From assembly GCF_003984645.1 (NCBI RefSeq), contig NZ_RWKI01000009.1, forward strand, positions 124,001 to 188,000: a stretch of DNA of 64,000 bases, written 5' to 3'. The position numbers and the translations under genes were made by a program. Below, in pieces: positions 9,719 to 17,711 of this stretch; positions within the stretch are counted from its first letter, which is position 1; every line of letters starts with the position of its first letter. This DNA is from Variovorax sp. MHTC-1. GTDB lineage: Bacteria > Pseudomonadota > Gammaproteobacteria > Burkholderiales > Burkholderiaceae_C. A model generated the notes under the pieces. That model worked only from the letters and a program-made list of their open reading frames with translations. It had not been told where the DNA came from and searched no databases.

Positions 9719-10363
9719 ATGTTCGGCAAGCTGCTGCCCCGCGAGGGGAATTTTTTCGAGATGTTCAATCAGCACGCCGACCGCATCGTCGAAGCCGCGC
9801 GCGCCTTCGAGCAACTCGTCGCCAACTACAACGATCTGCATCTGCGCGAGCAGTACAACCGAGATGTCGACAATGCCGAGCGCGCTGCCGACCGCGTGAC
9901 GCATGACGTCAACCGGCTGATCCACAAGACCTTCATCACGCCGATCGACCGCGAACAGATCCACAAGCTGATCAACACGATGGACGACGTGGCCGACCTG
10001 ATCCAGGACTCGGCCGAGACCATGGCGCTCTACGATGTGCGCCACATGACCGAGGAGATCACGCGCCTGACCACGCTCAGCGTGAAGTGCTGCGAGCGGG
10101 TGAAGGATGCGGTCAAGTTCCTCGGCAAGATCACCGACCCGGCCATCGCCGAGGCCACGCTCAAGACCTGCGAGGAAATCGACCGGCTCGAATCCGACGC
10201 CGACCGCGTGATGCGCAGCGCGATGAGCAAGCTGTTCCGCGAAGAGCCGGACGTGCGCGAAGTCATCAAGCTCAAGGCCATCTACGAGCTGCTGGAGACA
10301 ATCACCGACAAGTGCGAAGACGTGGCCAACGTGATCGAGGGCATCGTCCTCGAGAACTCCTGA
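9719..10363 (+). CDS. DUF47 family PhoU-like protein (Pit accessory protein)
   Basis: The 214-residue, almost entirely helical protein begins MFGKLLPREGNFFEMF and belongs to the DUF47/PhoU-like group that is routinely encoded next to Pit phosphate permeases and thought to modulate them. The charged amphipathic helices and lack of membrane segments suggest a cytoplasmic partner. ATG at 9719 is preceded by CAGGAG at about 9708. The pit gene follows 13 nt later, so this is a two-gene phosphate uptake unit. In the 89-bp upstream gap I see no convincing PhoB box. Confidence 0.92.
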   Translation: MFGKLLPREGNFFEMFNQHADRIVEAARAFEQLVANYNDLHLREQYNRDVDNAERAADRVTHDVNRLIHKTFITPIDREQIHKLINTMDDVADLIQDSAETMALYDVRHMTEEITRLTTLSVKCCERVKDAVKFLGKITDPAIAEATLKTCEEIDRLESDADRVMRSAMSKLFREEPDVREVIKLKAIYELLETITDKCEDVANVIEGIVLENS

Positions 10364-10376
10364 TCGCGGGCGCCGA

Positions 10377-11387
10377 ATGACAACGGTGCAGGTCGCCCTC
10401 TGGGTGGTGGTGGCGCTGGTCGCGCTGGCCATCGCATTCGACTTCATGAACGGCTTTCACGACGCGGCGAATTCGATCGCCACGGTCGTATCGACCGGCG
10501 TGCTCAAGCCCGGCCACGCCGTGGTGTTCGCGGCGTTCTTCAACCTGATCGCGATCTTCGTCTTCCACCTGAGCGTGGCGGCGACCGTCGGCAAGGGCAT
10601 CGTGCAGCCGGGCATCGTCGATGTGCACGTGGTGTTCGGCGCGCTCGTCGGCGCCATCAGCTGGAACTTGCTCACCTGGTACTACGGCATCCCCAGCAGT
10701 TCGTCGCACGCGTTGATCGGCGGCATCGTGGGCGCGGTCATCGCCAAGGCCGGCTCGGGCGCCTTGATCGCCGCCGGGATCTGGAAGACCGTGGCCTTCA
10801 TCTTCGTTTCGCCGCTCCTGGGCTTTCTGCTCGGCTCGTTGATGATGATCGTCGTCGCCTGGGCATTCCGGCGTTCGACGCCCTCGCGCGTGGACCGGTG
10901 GTTCCGCACGCTGCAGCTGGTTTCGGCCGGCGCCTACAGCCTGGGTCACGGCGGCAACGATGCGCAGAAGACCATCGGCATCATCTGGATGCTGTTGATC
11001 GCGACCGGCTATTGGGCCGCCGATGCGGAGGCGCCGCCGGCCTGGACGGTCGGCGCCTGCTATGCGGCGATCGCACTGGGCACCATGTTCGGCGGCTGGC
11101 GCATCGTCAAGACCATGGGCCAGAAGATCACCAAGCTCAAGCCGGTCGGCGGCTTTTGTGCCGAGACGGGCGGGGCGCTGACGTTGTTTCTCGCCACGGC
11201 GATGGGCATTCCGGTCTCGACCACGCACACCATCACCGGTGCGATCGTCGGCGTCGGCTCCACCAAGCGCGCCAGCGCGGTACGCTGGGGCGTGGCCGGC
11301 ACCATCGTGTGGGCCTGGATCTTCACGATCCCGGCTTCGGCCTTCGTGGCCGCGATCGCCTACTGGATCGGCCTCCAGGTGTTCTAG
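10377..11387 (+). CDS. pit: Inorganic phosphate transporter, PiT family
   Basis: Low-affinity inner-membrane permease, usually for metal-phosphate driven by the proton gradient. The 336 residues are hydrophobic with the duplicated PiT signatures: FDFMNGFHDAANS near the N-terminus and SLGHGGNDAQKTIG in the middle, plus STTHTITGAIVG. The length is shorter than E. coli PitA (499) and matches the compact bacterial form lacking the big cytoplasmic loop. It is co-transcribed with the DUF47 gene 13 nt upstream. Confidence 0.94.
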   Translation: MTTVQVALWVVVALVALAIAFDFMNGFHDAANSIATVVSTGVLKPGHAVVFAAFFNLIAIFVFHLSVAATVGKGIVQPGIVDVHVVFGALVGAISWNLLTWYYGIPSSSSHALIGGIVGAVIAKAGSGALIAAGIWKTVAFIFVSPLLGFLLGSLMMIVVAWAFRRSTPSRVDRWFRTLQLVSAGAYSLGHGGNDAQKTIGIIWMLLIATGYWAADAEAPPAWTVGACYAAIALGTMFGGWRIVKTMGQKITKLKPVGGFCAETGGALTLFLATAMGIPVSTTHTITGAIVGVGSTKRASAVRWGVAGTIVWAWIFTIPASAFVAAIAYWIGLQVF

Positions 11388-11419
11388 CTTGCCCCCTGGT
11401 TGCGCGCATGCGTCCGTGT

Positions 11420-11450
11420 CCGTTCGGGCTGAGCTTGTCGAAGCCTTGCG
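11420..11450. repeat. Short dispersed repeat of the GCTGAGCTTGTCGAAG type
   Basis: In the 72-bp gap between the convergent pit and TM2-like genes lies CGTTCGGGCTGAGCTTGTCG followed by AAGCCTTGCG. From memory this is a widespread dispersed intergenic motif in Burkholderiales and other proteobacteria, often found between convergent genes. Only one copy is visible in this window, so its repeat status rests on prior knowledge. Confidence 0.45.
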
Positions 11451-11459
11451 CAGCGGCGA

Positions 11460-11906
11460 TTACTGAGAAATCTTCCGGCCTTCTTCGATCTGGTGCTCGA
11501 AGAAGCGCTGGAAGCTGAAGGCGATGCTGGCCATGAGGATCGTGCTGCCGAAGAACAGGGCCAGCACGACGGCGCCGATGGTGAGCCAGTTGGTGCGTCC
11601 GGCGGGCGCGTCGACGGAGGCGCCGGCGTTGTAGCGTGCGTTCCATTTTTCGCGCGTCATCAGCCCGTAGACGATGGCGGTGAGCGCGCAGCCCGCGATC
11701 GTGAAGCCGAGCAGGGGGAGCAGGATCCAGCTCCAGCCGTCGTCGACGCCGTAGAGGCGCAGGCGTTCGATGCCGTACAGCCCGAGCGCCGTCGGGATCG
11801 GCAGCAGCCAGCCCAAGGTGCTGCCGAAGCCGCGAAGGTAAAAGCAGTGCAGACCCAGAGGCCCGCCGAGAAAGGCGAGCCAGGCCGCCACGGTCTTGCT
11901 CTTCAT
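11460..11906 (-). CDS. TM2-like domain membrane protein
   Basis: A 148-residue protein whose N-terminus (KTVAAWLAFLGGPLGLHCFY) matches the first TM2-type hairpin, where a short loop joins two membrane helices. Two further hydrophobic segments follow, at about residues 50-75 and 105-130, with a polar tail. Function is unknown; TM2 proteins are small membrane proteins of diverse, poorly defined roles. ATG at 11906 is chosen because it overlaps the upstream GNAT gene's stop (ATGA), indicating coupling; a longer reading adds 20 non-family residues. Confidence 0.7.
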   Translation of the reverse strand: MKSKTVAAWLAFLGGPLGLHCFYLRGFGSTLGWLLPIPTALGLYGIERLRLYGVDDGWSWILLPLLGFTIAGCALTAIVYGLMTREKWNARYNAGASVDAPAGRTNWLTIGAVVLALFFGSTILMASIAFSFQRFFEHQIEEGRKISQ

Positions 11907-12424
11907 TCGGGGCTTGTCGAGCTGCCTTCGCCCAGCACCTTTTCCATCAGCACCACGTCGCGCCATTGGCCGAACTTCCAGCCGCAGTCCTTGAGCACGC
12001 CCACATGGGCGAAGCCCTGCCCGCGGTGCACGCCGATCGATCCCGCGTTGGCCGAGTCGCCGATCACCGCGATCAGCTTGCGCACGCCGACGGATTCGGC
12101 GCTTTGCGTCAGCGCGGCCAGCAGCCGCGCGCCCAGGCCCTGGCCGCGTGCGGCTTCGGCCAGATAGATCGAATCCTCGGCCGAAAAGCGGTAGGCCGGC
12201 CGGGGTTTGAACCAGTTGCAGTAGGCGAAGCCGAGCAGCTCGCCGTCCTGTTCGGCCACCAGGAAGGGCAGGTTCTTCGACAGCACGTCGGCCCGGCGGG
12301 CGGCCATGTCGGCGGCGCTGGGCGGCTCGGTCTCGAAGGTGCCCGTGCCGTGCAGCACATGATGGGCATAGATGGCGGTGATTGCCTCGATATCTTCATC
12401 GCGGCTGGGGCGGATGGTGGTCAT
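11903..12424 (-). CDS. GNAT family N-acetyltransferase (phosphinothricin/methionine-sulfoximine type)
   Basis: The 173-residue GNAT protein has the N-terminal block RPSRDEDIEAITAIYAHHV followed by GTGTFETEPPS, typical of the Pat/MnaT (YncA) group that acetylates the amino group of methionine sulfone, sulfoximine or phosphinothricin. The acetyl-CoA-binding motif A is ARGQGLGARLLAAL at about residues 95-108. The true substrate is uncertain. It is divergent from rpsP and couples to the TM2-like gene by a 4-nt overlap. Confidence 0.85.
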   Translation of the reverse strand: MTTIRPSRDEDIEAITAIYAHHVLHGTGTFETEPPSAADMAARRADVLSKNLPFLVAEQDGELLGFAYCNWFKPRPAYRFSAEDSIYLAEAARGQGLGARLLAALTQSAESVGVRKLIAVIGDSANAGSIGVHRGQGFAHVGVLKDCGWKFGQWRDVVLMEKVLGEGSSTSPE

Positions 12425-12471
12425 TCTGAGACGCCTGGCAGTGCCAAGGTAGTGAAAAAAGTCGCTCGGGC

Positions 12472-12477
12472 TATAAT
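12472..12477 (+). promoter_or_regulatory. Candidate -10 box for the rpsP operon
   Basis: A perfect TATAAT, followed by the GC-rich stretch CGCAGGC, lies 112 nt before rpsP. It is the only consensus -10 in the gap upstream of this ribosomal protein operon. No clear TTGACA is present 17 bp upstream. The GC-rich discriminator after the box is a feature of stringently controlled promoters. Confidence 0.45.
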
Positions 12478-12556
12478 CGCAGGCTTTTCAGCGTGTCGCT
12501 GGCCGGGTGGCCATGTCGCGTGTCTCGACGCTGGAAGAACACTGTGGGCGAACCTA

Positions 12557-12583
12557 TTCGGGTTTGCTGCACCACCCGAAGGA
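12557..12583 (+). promoter_or_regulatory. Hairpin abutting the rpsP ribosome binding site
   Basis: Perfect 7-bp arms TTCGGGT (12557-12563) and ACCCGAA (12574-12580) enclose a 10-nt loop. The Shine-Dalgarno-like GAAGGA (12578-12583) begins inside the 3' arm, and ATG follows at 12590. Pairing would partly hide the site, a layout suited to translational control of a ribosomal protein operon. Function is inferred. Confidence 0.4.
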
Positions 12584-12589
12584 TAAATC

Positions 12590-12853
12590 ATGGTCGTCAT
12601 TCGACTCTCCCGCGGCGGCGCCAAAGGCCGTCCGTTTTTCAACATCGTCGTGTCGGACAAGCGTGTTCGCCGCGATGGCCGCTTCATCGAGCGCCTGGGT
12701 TTCTACAACCCGACCGCCAAGGAAAACGAAGAAAGCATCCGCATCGCGCAGGATCGCCTAGCCTACTGGAAGAGCGTCGGCGCGCAAGCCTCGCCCACCG
12801 TCCATCGTCTGATCAAGCAAGCCGCCGCAGCGGCTCCCAAGGCGGCCGCTTAA
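12590..12853 (+). CDS. rpsP: 30S ribosomal protein S16
   Basis: Small-subunit assembly protein of 87 residues (E. coli 82). The N-terminus [20 protein letters not shown] and the [18 protein letters not shown] block are diagnostic. The C-terminus is Ala/Lys-rich. It is the first gene of the conserved rpsP-rimM-trmD-rplS operon; rimM begins 15 nt downstream. A TATAAT box sits 112 nt upstream and a hairpin abuts its ribosome binding site. Confidence 0.98.
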   Translation: MVVIRLSRGGAKGRPFFNIVVSDKRVRRDGRFIERLGFYNPTAKENEESIRIAQDRLAYWKSVGAQASPTVHRLIKQAAAAAPKAAA

Positions 12854-12868
12854 GCTGCCGATCCGGCG

Positions 12869-13423
12869 ATGCTGCCCACGCTCGAAGCCGCCGAACTGCC
12901 GGCGGATGCGATCGAAGTGGCGCGCATCGCCGACGCCTGGGGCATCAAGGGCTGGTTCAAGGTCCTGCCCCACAGCGCCCAGCCCGAGGCGCTTTTTTCA
13001 TCCAAGCGCTGGTTCCTGCAGCCGCCCGGCGCAAAGACCGCGGGCGCATTCCGGCTCGCGATCCGCGAAGCCAAGGAACACTCCGACTGCATCGTCGCCT
13101 CGTCCGAGGACGTGCCTGACCGCAACGCGGCCGAAGCGCTGCGCGGGGCGCGCGTGTTCGTGCCGCGTTCGAGCTTTCCGACTGCCGGCGACGACGAGTA
13201 CTACTGGGTCGATCTGATCGGCCTTGCCGTCGTGAACCGCGAAGGTGTCGCGCTGGGCACCGTGCGCGAACTGCTCGCCACCGGGCCGCAGACCACGCTG
13301 GTGCTGGACGCCCTGGAGGAGGGCAAGCCGGTCGAGCGCATGGTCCCCTTCGTCTCGGCCTTCGTCGACAAGGTGGATCTGCCGGGCCGGCTGATTACAG
13401 TCGACTGGCAGCCTGACTACTGA
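12869..13423 (+). CDS. rimM: 16S rRNA processing/ribosome maturation factor RimM
   Basis: Binds S19 in the 30S head and assists 16S processing. The 184-residue protein has the N-terminal RimM barrel (ARIADAWGIKGWFKVLP) and the C-terminal PRC-barrel (YYWVDLIGLAVVNREG, then VERMVPFVSAFVDKVD). The start ATG at 12869 gives the MLPTLEAAELP leader. Second gene of the rpsP operon; trmD begins 22 nt downstream. Confidence 0.96.
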   Translation: MLPTLEAAELPADAIEVARIADAWGIKGWFKVLPHSAQPEALFSSKRWFLQPPGAKTAGAFRLAIREAKEHSDCIVASSEDVPDRNAAEALRGARVFVPRSSFPTAGDDEYYWVDLIGLAVVNREGVALGTVRELLATGPQTTLVLDALEEGKPVERMVPFVSAFVDKVDLPGRLITVDWQPDY

Positions 13424-13445
13424 GCCACTTGGCTCCAGCGCCACC

Positions 13446-14192
13446 ATGCGCTTCGACGTCATCACCCTCTTTCCCGAGCTGTTCGCGCCCTTTCTCGCGA
13501 GCGGCGTGACGCGCCGCGCCTTCGAGTCGAAACAGGTCGAGGTCGTGCTCTGGAATCCGCGCGATTTCGCCGACGGCAACTACCGGCGCGTCGACGACCG
13601 CCCCTTCGGCGGCGGCCCAGGCATGGTCATGATGGCCGAGCCGTTGTCAGCCTGCCTCGATTCGGCGCTGGCGGCGCGAGGTGCTGCGGCGCCGGTGATT
13701 CTCTTCTCGCCGATCGGCGAAACCCTGCGGCACGAGGCGGTCGAGCGCTGGTCCGCCGGTGAAGGTGCGGTGCTGGTATGCGGACGCTATGAAGGTATCG
13801 ACCAGCGCTTCATCGACGCGAGGGTCACGCACCAGATGAGCATGGGCGACTTCGTGCTTTCCGGCGGTGAGATTCCAGCCATGGCCTTCCTCGATGCCGT
13901 CGCGCGGCTCCAGCCGGGCGTGCTGGGCGACGAGGACAGTCACGCCCAGGACAGCTTCAATCCGGCGCTCGATGGCTTGCTCGACTGCCCTCACTACACC
14001 CGGCCGGAGCAGTGGAAGGGGGAGGGCGTTCCTCCCGTCCTGCTCTCCGGGCACCACGTACAGATCGAGCGCTGGCGACGCGATCAGCGACTCGCGATCA
14101 CCCAGCAAAAACGCCCCGACCTGATCGAGGCGGCGCGCGCAGCCGGACGGCTCAGCCCGGCGGACGAGAAAGCGCTGCAGAAAAAGCTATAA
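13446..14192 (+). CDS. trmD: tRNA (guanine-N1-)-methyltransferase
   Basis: SPOUT-family, SAM-dependent enzyme making m1G37 in tRNAs with G36, preventing +1 frameshifting. The 248 residues start MRFDVITLFPELF. The trefoil-knot SAM site is visible as LVCGRYEGIDQRFID and SMGDFVLSGGEIPAM. The length matches E. coli TrmD (255). Third gene of the rpsP operon; its stop codon lies within a TATAAT box that may drive rplS separately. Confidence 0.97.
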   Translation: MRFDVITLFPELFAPFLASGVTRRAFESKQVEVVLWNPRDFADGNYRRVDDRPFGGGPGMVMMAEPLSACLDSALAARGAAAPVILFSPIGETLRHEAVERWSAGEGAVLVCGRYEGIDQRFIDARVTHQMSMGDFVLSGGEIPAMAFLDAVARLQPGVLGDEDSHAQDSFNPALDGLLDCPHYTRPEQWKGEGVPPVLLSGHHVQIERWRRDQRLAITQQKRPDLIEAARAAGRLSPADEKALQKKL

Positions 14193-14193
14193 T
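14188..14193 (+). promoter_or_regulatory. Candidate internal -10 box before rplS
   Basis: TATAAT overlaps the trmD stop codon and is followed by CTCGGGC, closely resembling the box and GC-rich discriminator upstream of rpsP. It lies 98 nt before the rplS start, and the 99-nt trmD-rplS gap is long for this operon, consistent with extra rplS expression from an internal promoter. No clear -35 element is visible. Confidence 0.4.
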
Positions 14194-14291
14194 CTCGGGC
14201 TCCCCGATCCTCTGCCGGCCGCGTCGCCTTGGCCCCCAGGGCTTCATGACGCCTTTTGTGTAGCGCGAGCACGATCGAATCCAGGAAACAA

Positions 14292-14672
14292 ATGAACCTC
14301 ATCCAGACCCTCGAGCAGGAAGAAATCGCCCGGCTCGGCAAGAAGATTCCCGATTTCATGCCCGGCGACACGGTCATCGTCAGCGTGAACGTCGTCGAAG
14401 GAACCCGCAAGCGCGTGCAGGCCTACGAAGGCGTCGTGATCGCCAAGCGCAATCGCGGCCTCAACAGCGGCTTCACGGTGCGCAAGATCTCCAGCGGCGA
14501 AGGCGTGGAACGTACGTTCCAGACCTACAGCCCGCTGATCGCCGGCATCGAAGTCAAGCGTCGCGGCGATGTGCGCCGTGCCAAGCTCTACTATCTGCGC
14601 GAGCGCAGCGGCCGTTCGGCACGCATCAAGGAAAAGCTGCCGGGCAAGTCGTCGGCAGCGGCTGCTCAGTAA
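14292..14672 (+). CDS. rplS: 50S ribosomal protein L19
   Basis: Large-subunit protein at the 30S-50S interface. The 126-residue protein (E. coli 115) starts [20 protein letters not shown] and contains [19 protein letters not shown] and the C-terminal [20 protein letters not shown] block. ATG at 14292 is preceded by CCAGGAA; a longer reading from 14256 adds 12 non-family residues. Last gene of the rpsP operon, followed by a strong terminator hairpin. Confidence 0.98.
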   Translation: MNLIQTLEQEEIARLGKKIPDFMPGDTVIVSVNVVEGTRKRVQAYEGVVIAKRNRGLNSGFTVRKISSGEGVERTFQTYSPLIAGIEVKRRGDVRRAKLYYLRERSGRSARIKEKLPGKSSAAAAQ

Positions 14673-14690
14673 AGAGCGCCTCCCGTCGTG

Positions 14691-14718
14691 CAAAAGCCGC
14701 CGATCGAGGCGGCTTTTT
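14691..14718 (+). terminator. Rho-independent terminator of the rpsP-rplS operon
   Basis: Perfect 10-bp arms AAAAGCCGCC (14692-14701) and GGCGGCTTTT (14708-14717) with a 6-nt loop, ending in five T residues. It sits 19 nt after the rplS stop, the expected place. Confidence 0.88.
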
Positions 14719-14838
14719 GCATTGGTGCTCCGATGCATCGATGCAATCGTGAATTTTGTTGTTGTGCCGCGCATCGCCCCGGCGCGGTTTTTGCGCTCTA
14801 CTTCAGTAAGTCCTTTCTTGACCCCTCCACCATCCACC

Positions 14839-15555
14839 ATGCGCCCTGCTTCCGTCGAATCCGTCAACGCCGTCCTGCCGTCGGCGCTGCGGTCCTTCGA
14901 CCCGCGCCAGGTACCGGTGGTCGGCATCGACGCCGCGCTGCCGGCGGTGGCGCCCGCACGCTTCGATGCACGCGCCTTGCGTGCACGCTTCGCCACGCCG
15001 CCGGCCTGGGTGCCTGAACTGCGGCGCGAGCCGCGGCTGACGGATCGTGTGCCCGCCCAGGCGGCGGTGCTAGTGCCGATCGTGATGAGGGAGGAACCCA
15101 CCGTGCTGCTGACCGAGCGGACGACGCATCTGTCGACCCACTCGGGCCAGGTGGCCTTCCCGGGCGGCCGGGTCGACCCCGAAGACGCCAATATCGCGGC
15201 GGCGGCCTTGCGCGAAGCATGGGAAGAGGTCGGCTTGTCGGCGGAGTACATCGAGGTGCTGGGCTGCCTGCCGACCTATACGACCGTCACGTCCTTCATC
15301 GTGACGCCGGTGGTCGCGCTCGTGCGTCCGGACTTCGAGCTGAACATCAATCCCTATGAGGTGGCGGCGGCCTTCGAAGTGCCGCTCGCCCACTTGATGA
15401 ATCCGGCGAACCACCGGCGCCACGCGCTCGTCGGCGAAGACCTCAAGTCGCGCGAGTGGTTTTCGATGCCCTACCAGGACGGTCCTCACGAGCGCTACGT
15501 TTGGGGTGCGACGGCGGGCATGCTGCGCAACCTCTACCGCTTCCTCTCGGCCTGA
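14839..15555 (+). CDS. Nudix hydrolase, CoA pyrophosphatase (NudL) type
   Basis: The 238-residue protein has a Nudix box in the form used by coenzyme A pyrophosphatases: GGRVDPEDANIAAAALREAW, directly followed by EEVGL, with the conserved REAxEE core. Upstream sits the UPF0035-type stretch LTERTTHLSTHSGQVAFPGG. It probably cleaves CoA or related diphosphates to 3',5'-ADP and phosphopantetheine. ATG at 14839 follows the rplS terminator; frames upstream contain only operon spacer. Substrate assignment is by family and not proven. Confidence 0.88.
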   Translation: MRPASVESVNAVLPSALRSFDPRQVPVVGIDAALPAVAPARFDARALRARFATPPAWVPELRREPRLTDRVPAQAAVLVPIVMREEPTVLLTERTTHLSTHSGQVAFPGGRVDPEDANIAAAALREAWEEVGLSAEYIEVLGCLPTYTTVTSFIVTPVVALVRPDFELNINPYEVAAAFEVPLAHLMNPANHRRHALVGEDLKSREWFSMPYQDGPHERYVWGATAGMLRNLYRFLSA

Positions 15556-15595
15556 TCCGGGCGCGACTCCGTCCTGGTGCTCGGGAGGCACTCGC

Positions 15596-15601
15596 TATCA
15601 T
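15596..15601 (+). promoter_or_regulatory. Candidate -10 box immediately before the CobD/CbiB-like gene
   Basis: TATCAT ends 6 nt before the ATG at 15608, so a transcript starting at the usual distance would begin at or next to the start codon. No Shine-Dalgarno is visible between them. The same layout is seen before uvrD, polA and orn in this window. Confidence 0.3.
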
Positions 15602-15607
15602 CGATGG

Positions 15608-16609
15608 ATGAGTTTCTTTGCGATCCTGTGCGCGTTGCTGATCGAACAGGTGCGGCCGCTTGCGTATCACAACCCGGTGTACGGCAGCGTTCTCGCATGG
15701 ACGCGCTGGACCAGCCGCAATTTCGACGCCGGCAAGCCGCACCACGGCTGGGTGGCGTGGGGGCTTGCGGTGCTCGTGCCGACGGTGCTCGCATTGGGCG
15801 TGCATTGGCTGCTGGTGCTCACGCTGGGGCTGCCCTTCGCGGTGCTGTGGAGCGTCGCGGTGCTCTACGTCACTCTGGGATTTCGGCAGTTCAGTCATCA
15901 TTTCACCGGCATCCGCGATGCCCTCGACGATGGCGACGAAGCGCTTGCACGCTCGCTGCTCGCCCACTGGCAGCGTGTCGATGCGGCGGACCTGCCGCGC
16001 AGCGAGATCGTGCGGCACGTGATCGAGCACTCGGTGATTGCGGCGCATCGGCATGTGTTCGGTGTGCTTGCGTGGTTCTCCATCCTCGCGGCCGCCGGGC
16101 TGGGGCCTGCCGGCGCAGTGTTCTACCGCATGAGCGAGTTCGTTTCGCGCTATTGGGCGCACAAGAGCGGCGCTTCTATCCAGCCGTCCAGCACGTGGGT
16201 CCAGCATGCGGCCGACCGGGCCTGGGGCGTGATCGACTGGCTGCCGGCGCGCATCACGGCGCTCGGTTTCGCGGTGGTCGGCAGTTTCGAAGAGGCGATC
16301 GACTGCTGGCGCAACGACGCGCGGCGCTTTCCCAATGAGAACGACGGCGTGATCCTGGCAGCGACCTCGGGTGCAGTCAACGTGCGGCTCGGAGGCGGCA
16401 CCTTGAGTCCGGTCCCGCTGACCGATCCGCTGTCGAGGGCGCAGGCGGGCGATCCGCTTGGCGGCGGGCGTGGCCCCGACAGCGGCAGCACCCCGGGGCG
16501 CGAGCCCGAACCGGCGCACCTGCGCAGCGTCGTCGGCCTGGTCTGGCGTTCGGTCGTGATGTGGATGGTGCTGCTCGCGCTGCTCACGCTGGCGCGGCTG
16601 CTGGGCTGA
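15608..16609 (+). CDS. CobD/CbiB family membrane protein
   Basis: The 333-residue integral membrane protein begins MSFFAILCALLIEQVRPLAY and belongs to the CobD/CbiB/AmpE superfamily, with hydrophobic segments near residues 45-80, 150-175 and 310-330. True CbiB attaches aminopropanol in cobalamin synthesis, but no other cobalamin genes are here and the sequence is divergent, so an AmpE-like or other role is equally possible. hisC begins 16 nt downstream, so the two are probably co-transcribed. A TATCAT box ends 6 nt before the ATG. Confidence 0.78.
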   Translation: MSFFAILCALLIEQVRPLAYHNPVYGSVLAWTRWTSRNFDAGKPHHGWVAWGLAVLVPTVLALGVHWLLVLTLGLPFAVLWSVAVLYVTLGFRQFSHHFTGIRDALDDGDEALARSLLAHWQRVDAADLPRSEIVRHVIEHSVIAAHRHVFGVLAWFSILAAAGLGPAGAVFYRMSEFVSRYWAHKSGASIQPSSTWVQHAADRAWGVIDWLPARITALGFAVVGSFEEAIDCWRNDARRFPNENDGVILAATSGAVNVRLGGGTLSPVPLTDPLSRAQAGDPLGGGRGPDSGSTPGREPEPAHLRSVVGLVWRSVVMWMVLLALLTLARLLG

Positions 16610-16625
16610 GCCGGGTGGGTCGGCC

Positions 16626-17705
16626 TTGAGCACCGTTCCAAGCTTCTGGAGTCCGCGCATCGCGGCGCTGGAGCCCTATGTGCCGGGCGAGCAGCCGCGC
16701 ATCGCGAATCTGGTCAAGCTCAATACCAACGAGAACCCCTATCCGCCCTCGCCGCGAGTGCTCGATGCCATTCAGGAGGCGGCCGAGAAGGGGCTCGAGC
16801 GCTATCCCGATCCCGAATCGGTTGCACTACGCGAGGCGATCGCCGCGCGCTGCGGGCTGCACGGCACGCAGGTGTTTGTGGGCAATGGCTCCGACGAGGT
16901 GCTGGCGCATGCCTTCTTCGCCTTCTTCCAGCAGGCCGAGCCTTTGCTGATGCCGGACGTCACCTATAGCTTCTACCGTGTCTACGCACAGCTTTATGCC
17001 ATCGCGTGCGAGCTGCAGCCGGTGGACGAAGGATTACGCCTCGATGCCGACGCGCTGGCCGCGCGTGCCGCGGCCGGTTGCGGCGGCATCGTGATCGCGA
17101 ATCCCAATGCGCCGACCGGCATCGGGATGCCGCTCGCATGCATCGAGCGCCTGCTCCAGGCCTGCCCGCAGCGCGTGGTGCTGGTGGACGAGGCCTATGT
17201 GGATTTCGGCGGCGAAAGCGCGCTGCCCCTGATCGCGCGCTATCCGAACCTGCTGGTCGTGCAGACGCTGTCGAAATCGCATTCGCTCGCCGGTTTGCGC
17301 GTGGGCTTCGCCTGCGGGCAGGCGCAGCTGATCGATGCGCTGCAGCGGGTCAAGAACAGCTTCAACTCCTATCCGCTCGACCGCTTGGCGGCGGCGGGCG
17401 CCATTGCCGCTCTCGCCGACGAAGCCTGGTTCTCGAAGACGCGCGACGCCGTCATCGACACCCGCGACGGGCTGACGCTGCAGCTGGAGGATCTGGGCTT
17501 CGAGATATTGCCCTCCCAAGCCAACTTCGTGTTCGTGCGCCATCCCTCGCACGATGCCGTCGCACTGGCGGCGGCGCTGCGGGCGCGCGCCGTGCTGGTG
17601 CGGCATTTCAATCAGCCGCGCATCGCAGAGTACCTGCGCATCAGCATCGGCACGCGAGAGCAGTGCAGCGCGCTGGTCGATGCACTGGCGCAAATCCTCG
17701 ATTGA
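16626..17705 (+). CDS. hisC: Histidinol-phosphate aminotransferase
   Basis: PLP-dependent class I/II aminotransferase of histidine synthesis. The 359-residue protein shows KLNTNENPYPPSP near residue 31, NAPTG at 161-165, DEAYVDF at 188-194, and the PLP-binding Lys217 in TLSKSHS, plus the phosphate-binding GLRVGF. The start is TTG at 16626, supported by alignment of FWSPRIAALEPYVPGEQPR with the family N-terminus and no better ATG. A threonine-phosphate decarboxylase (CobD of enteric bacteria) is a relative often paired with CbiB, but the full HisC-type N-terminus favours histidine synthesis. Confidence 0.9.
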   Translation: MSTVPSFWSPRIAALEPYVPGEQPRIANLVKLNTNENPYPPSPRVLDAIQEAAEKGLERYPDPESVALREAIAARCGLHGTQVFVGNGSDEVLAHAFFAFFQQAEPLLMPDVTYSFYRVYAQLYAIACELQPVDEGLRLDADALAARAAAGCGGIVIANPNAPTGIGMPLACIERLLQACPQRVVLVDEAYVDFGGESALPLIARYPNLLVVQTLSKSHSLAGLRVGFACGQAQLIDALQRVKNSFNSYPLDRLAAAGAIAALADEAWFSKTRDAVIDTRDGLTLQLEDLGFEILPSQANFVFVRHPSHDAVALAAALRARAVLVRHFNQPRIAEYLRISIGTREQCSALVDALAQILD

Positions 17706-17711
17706 ATCGCC

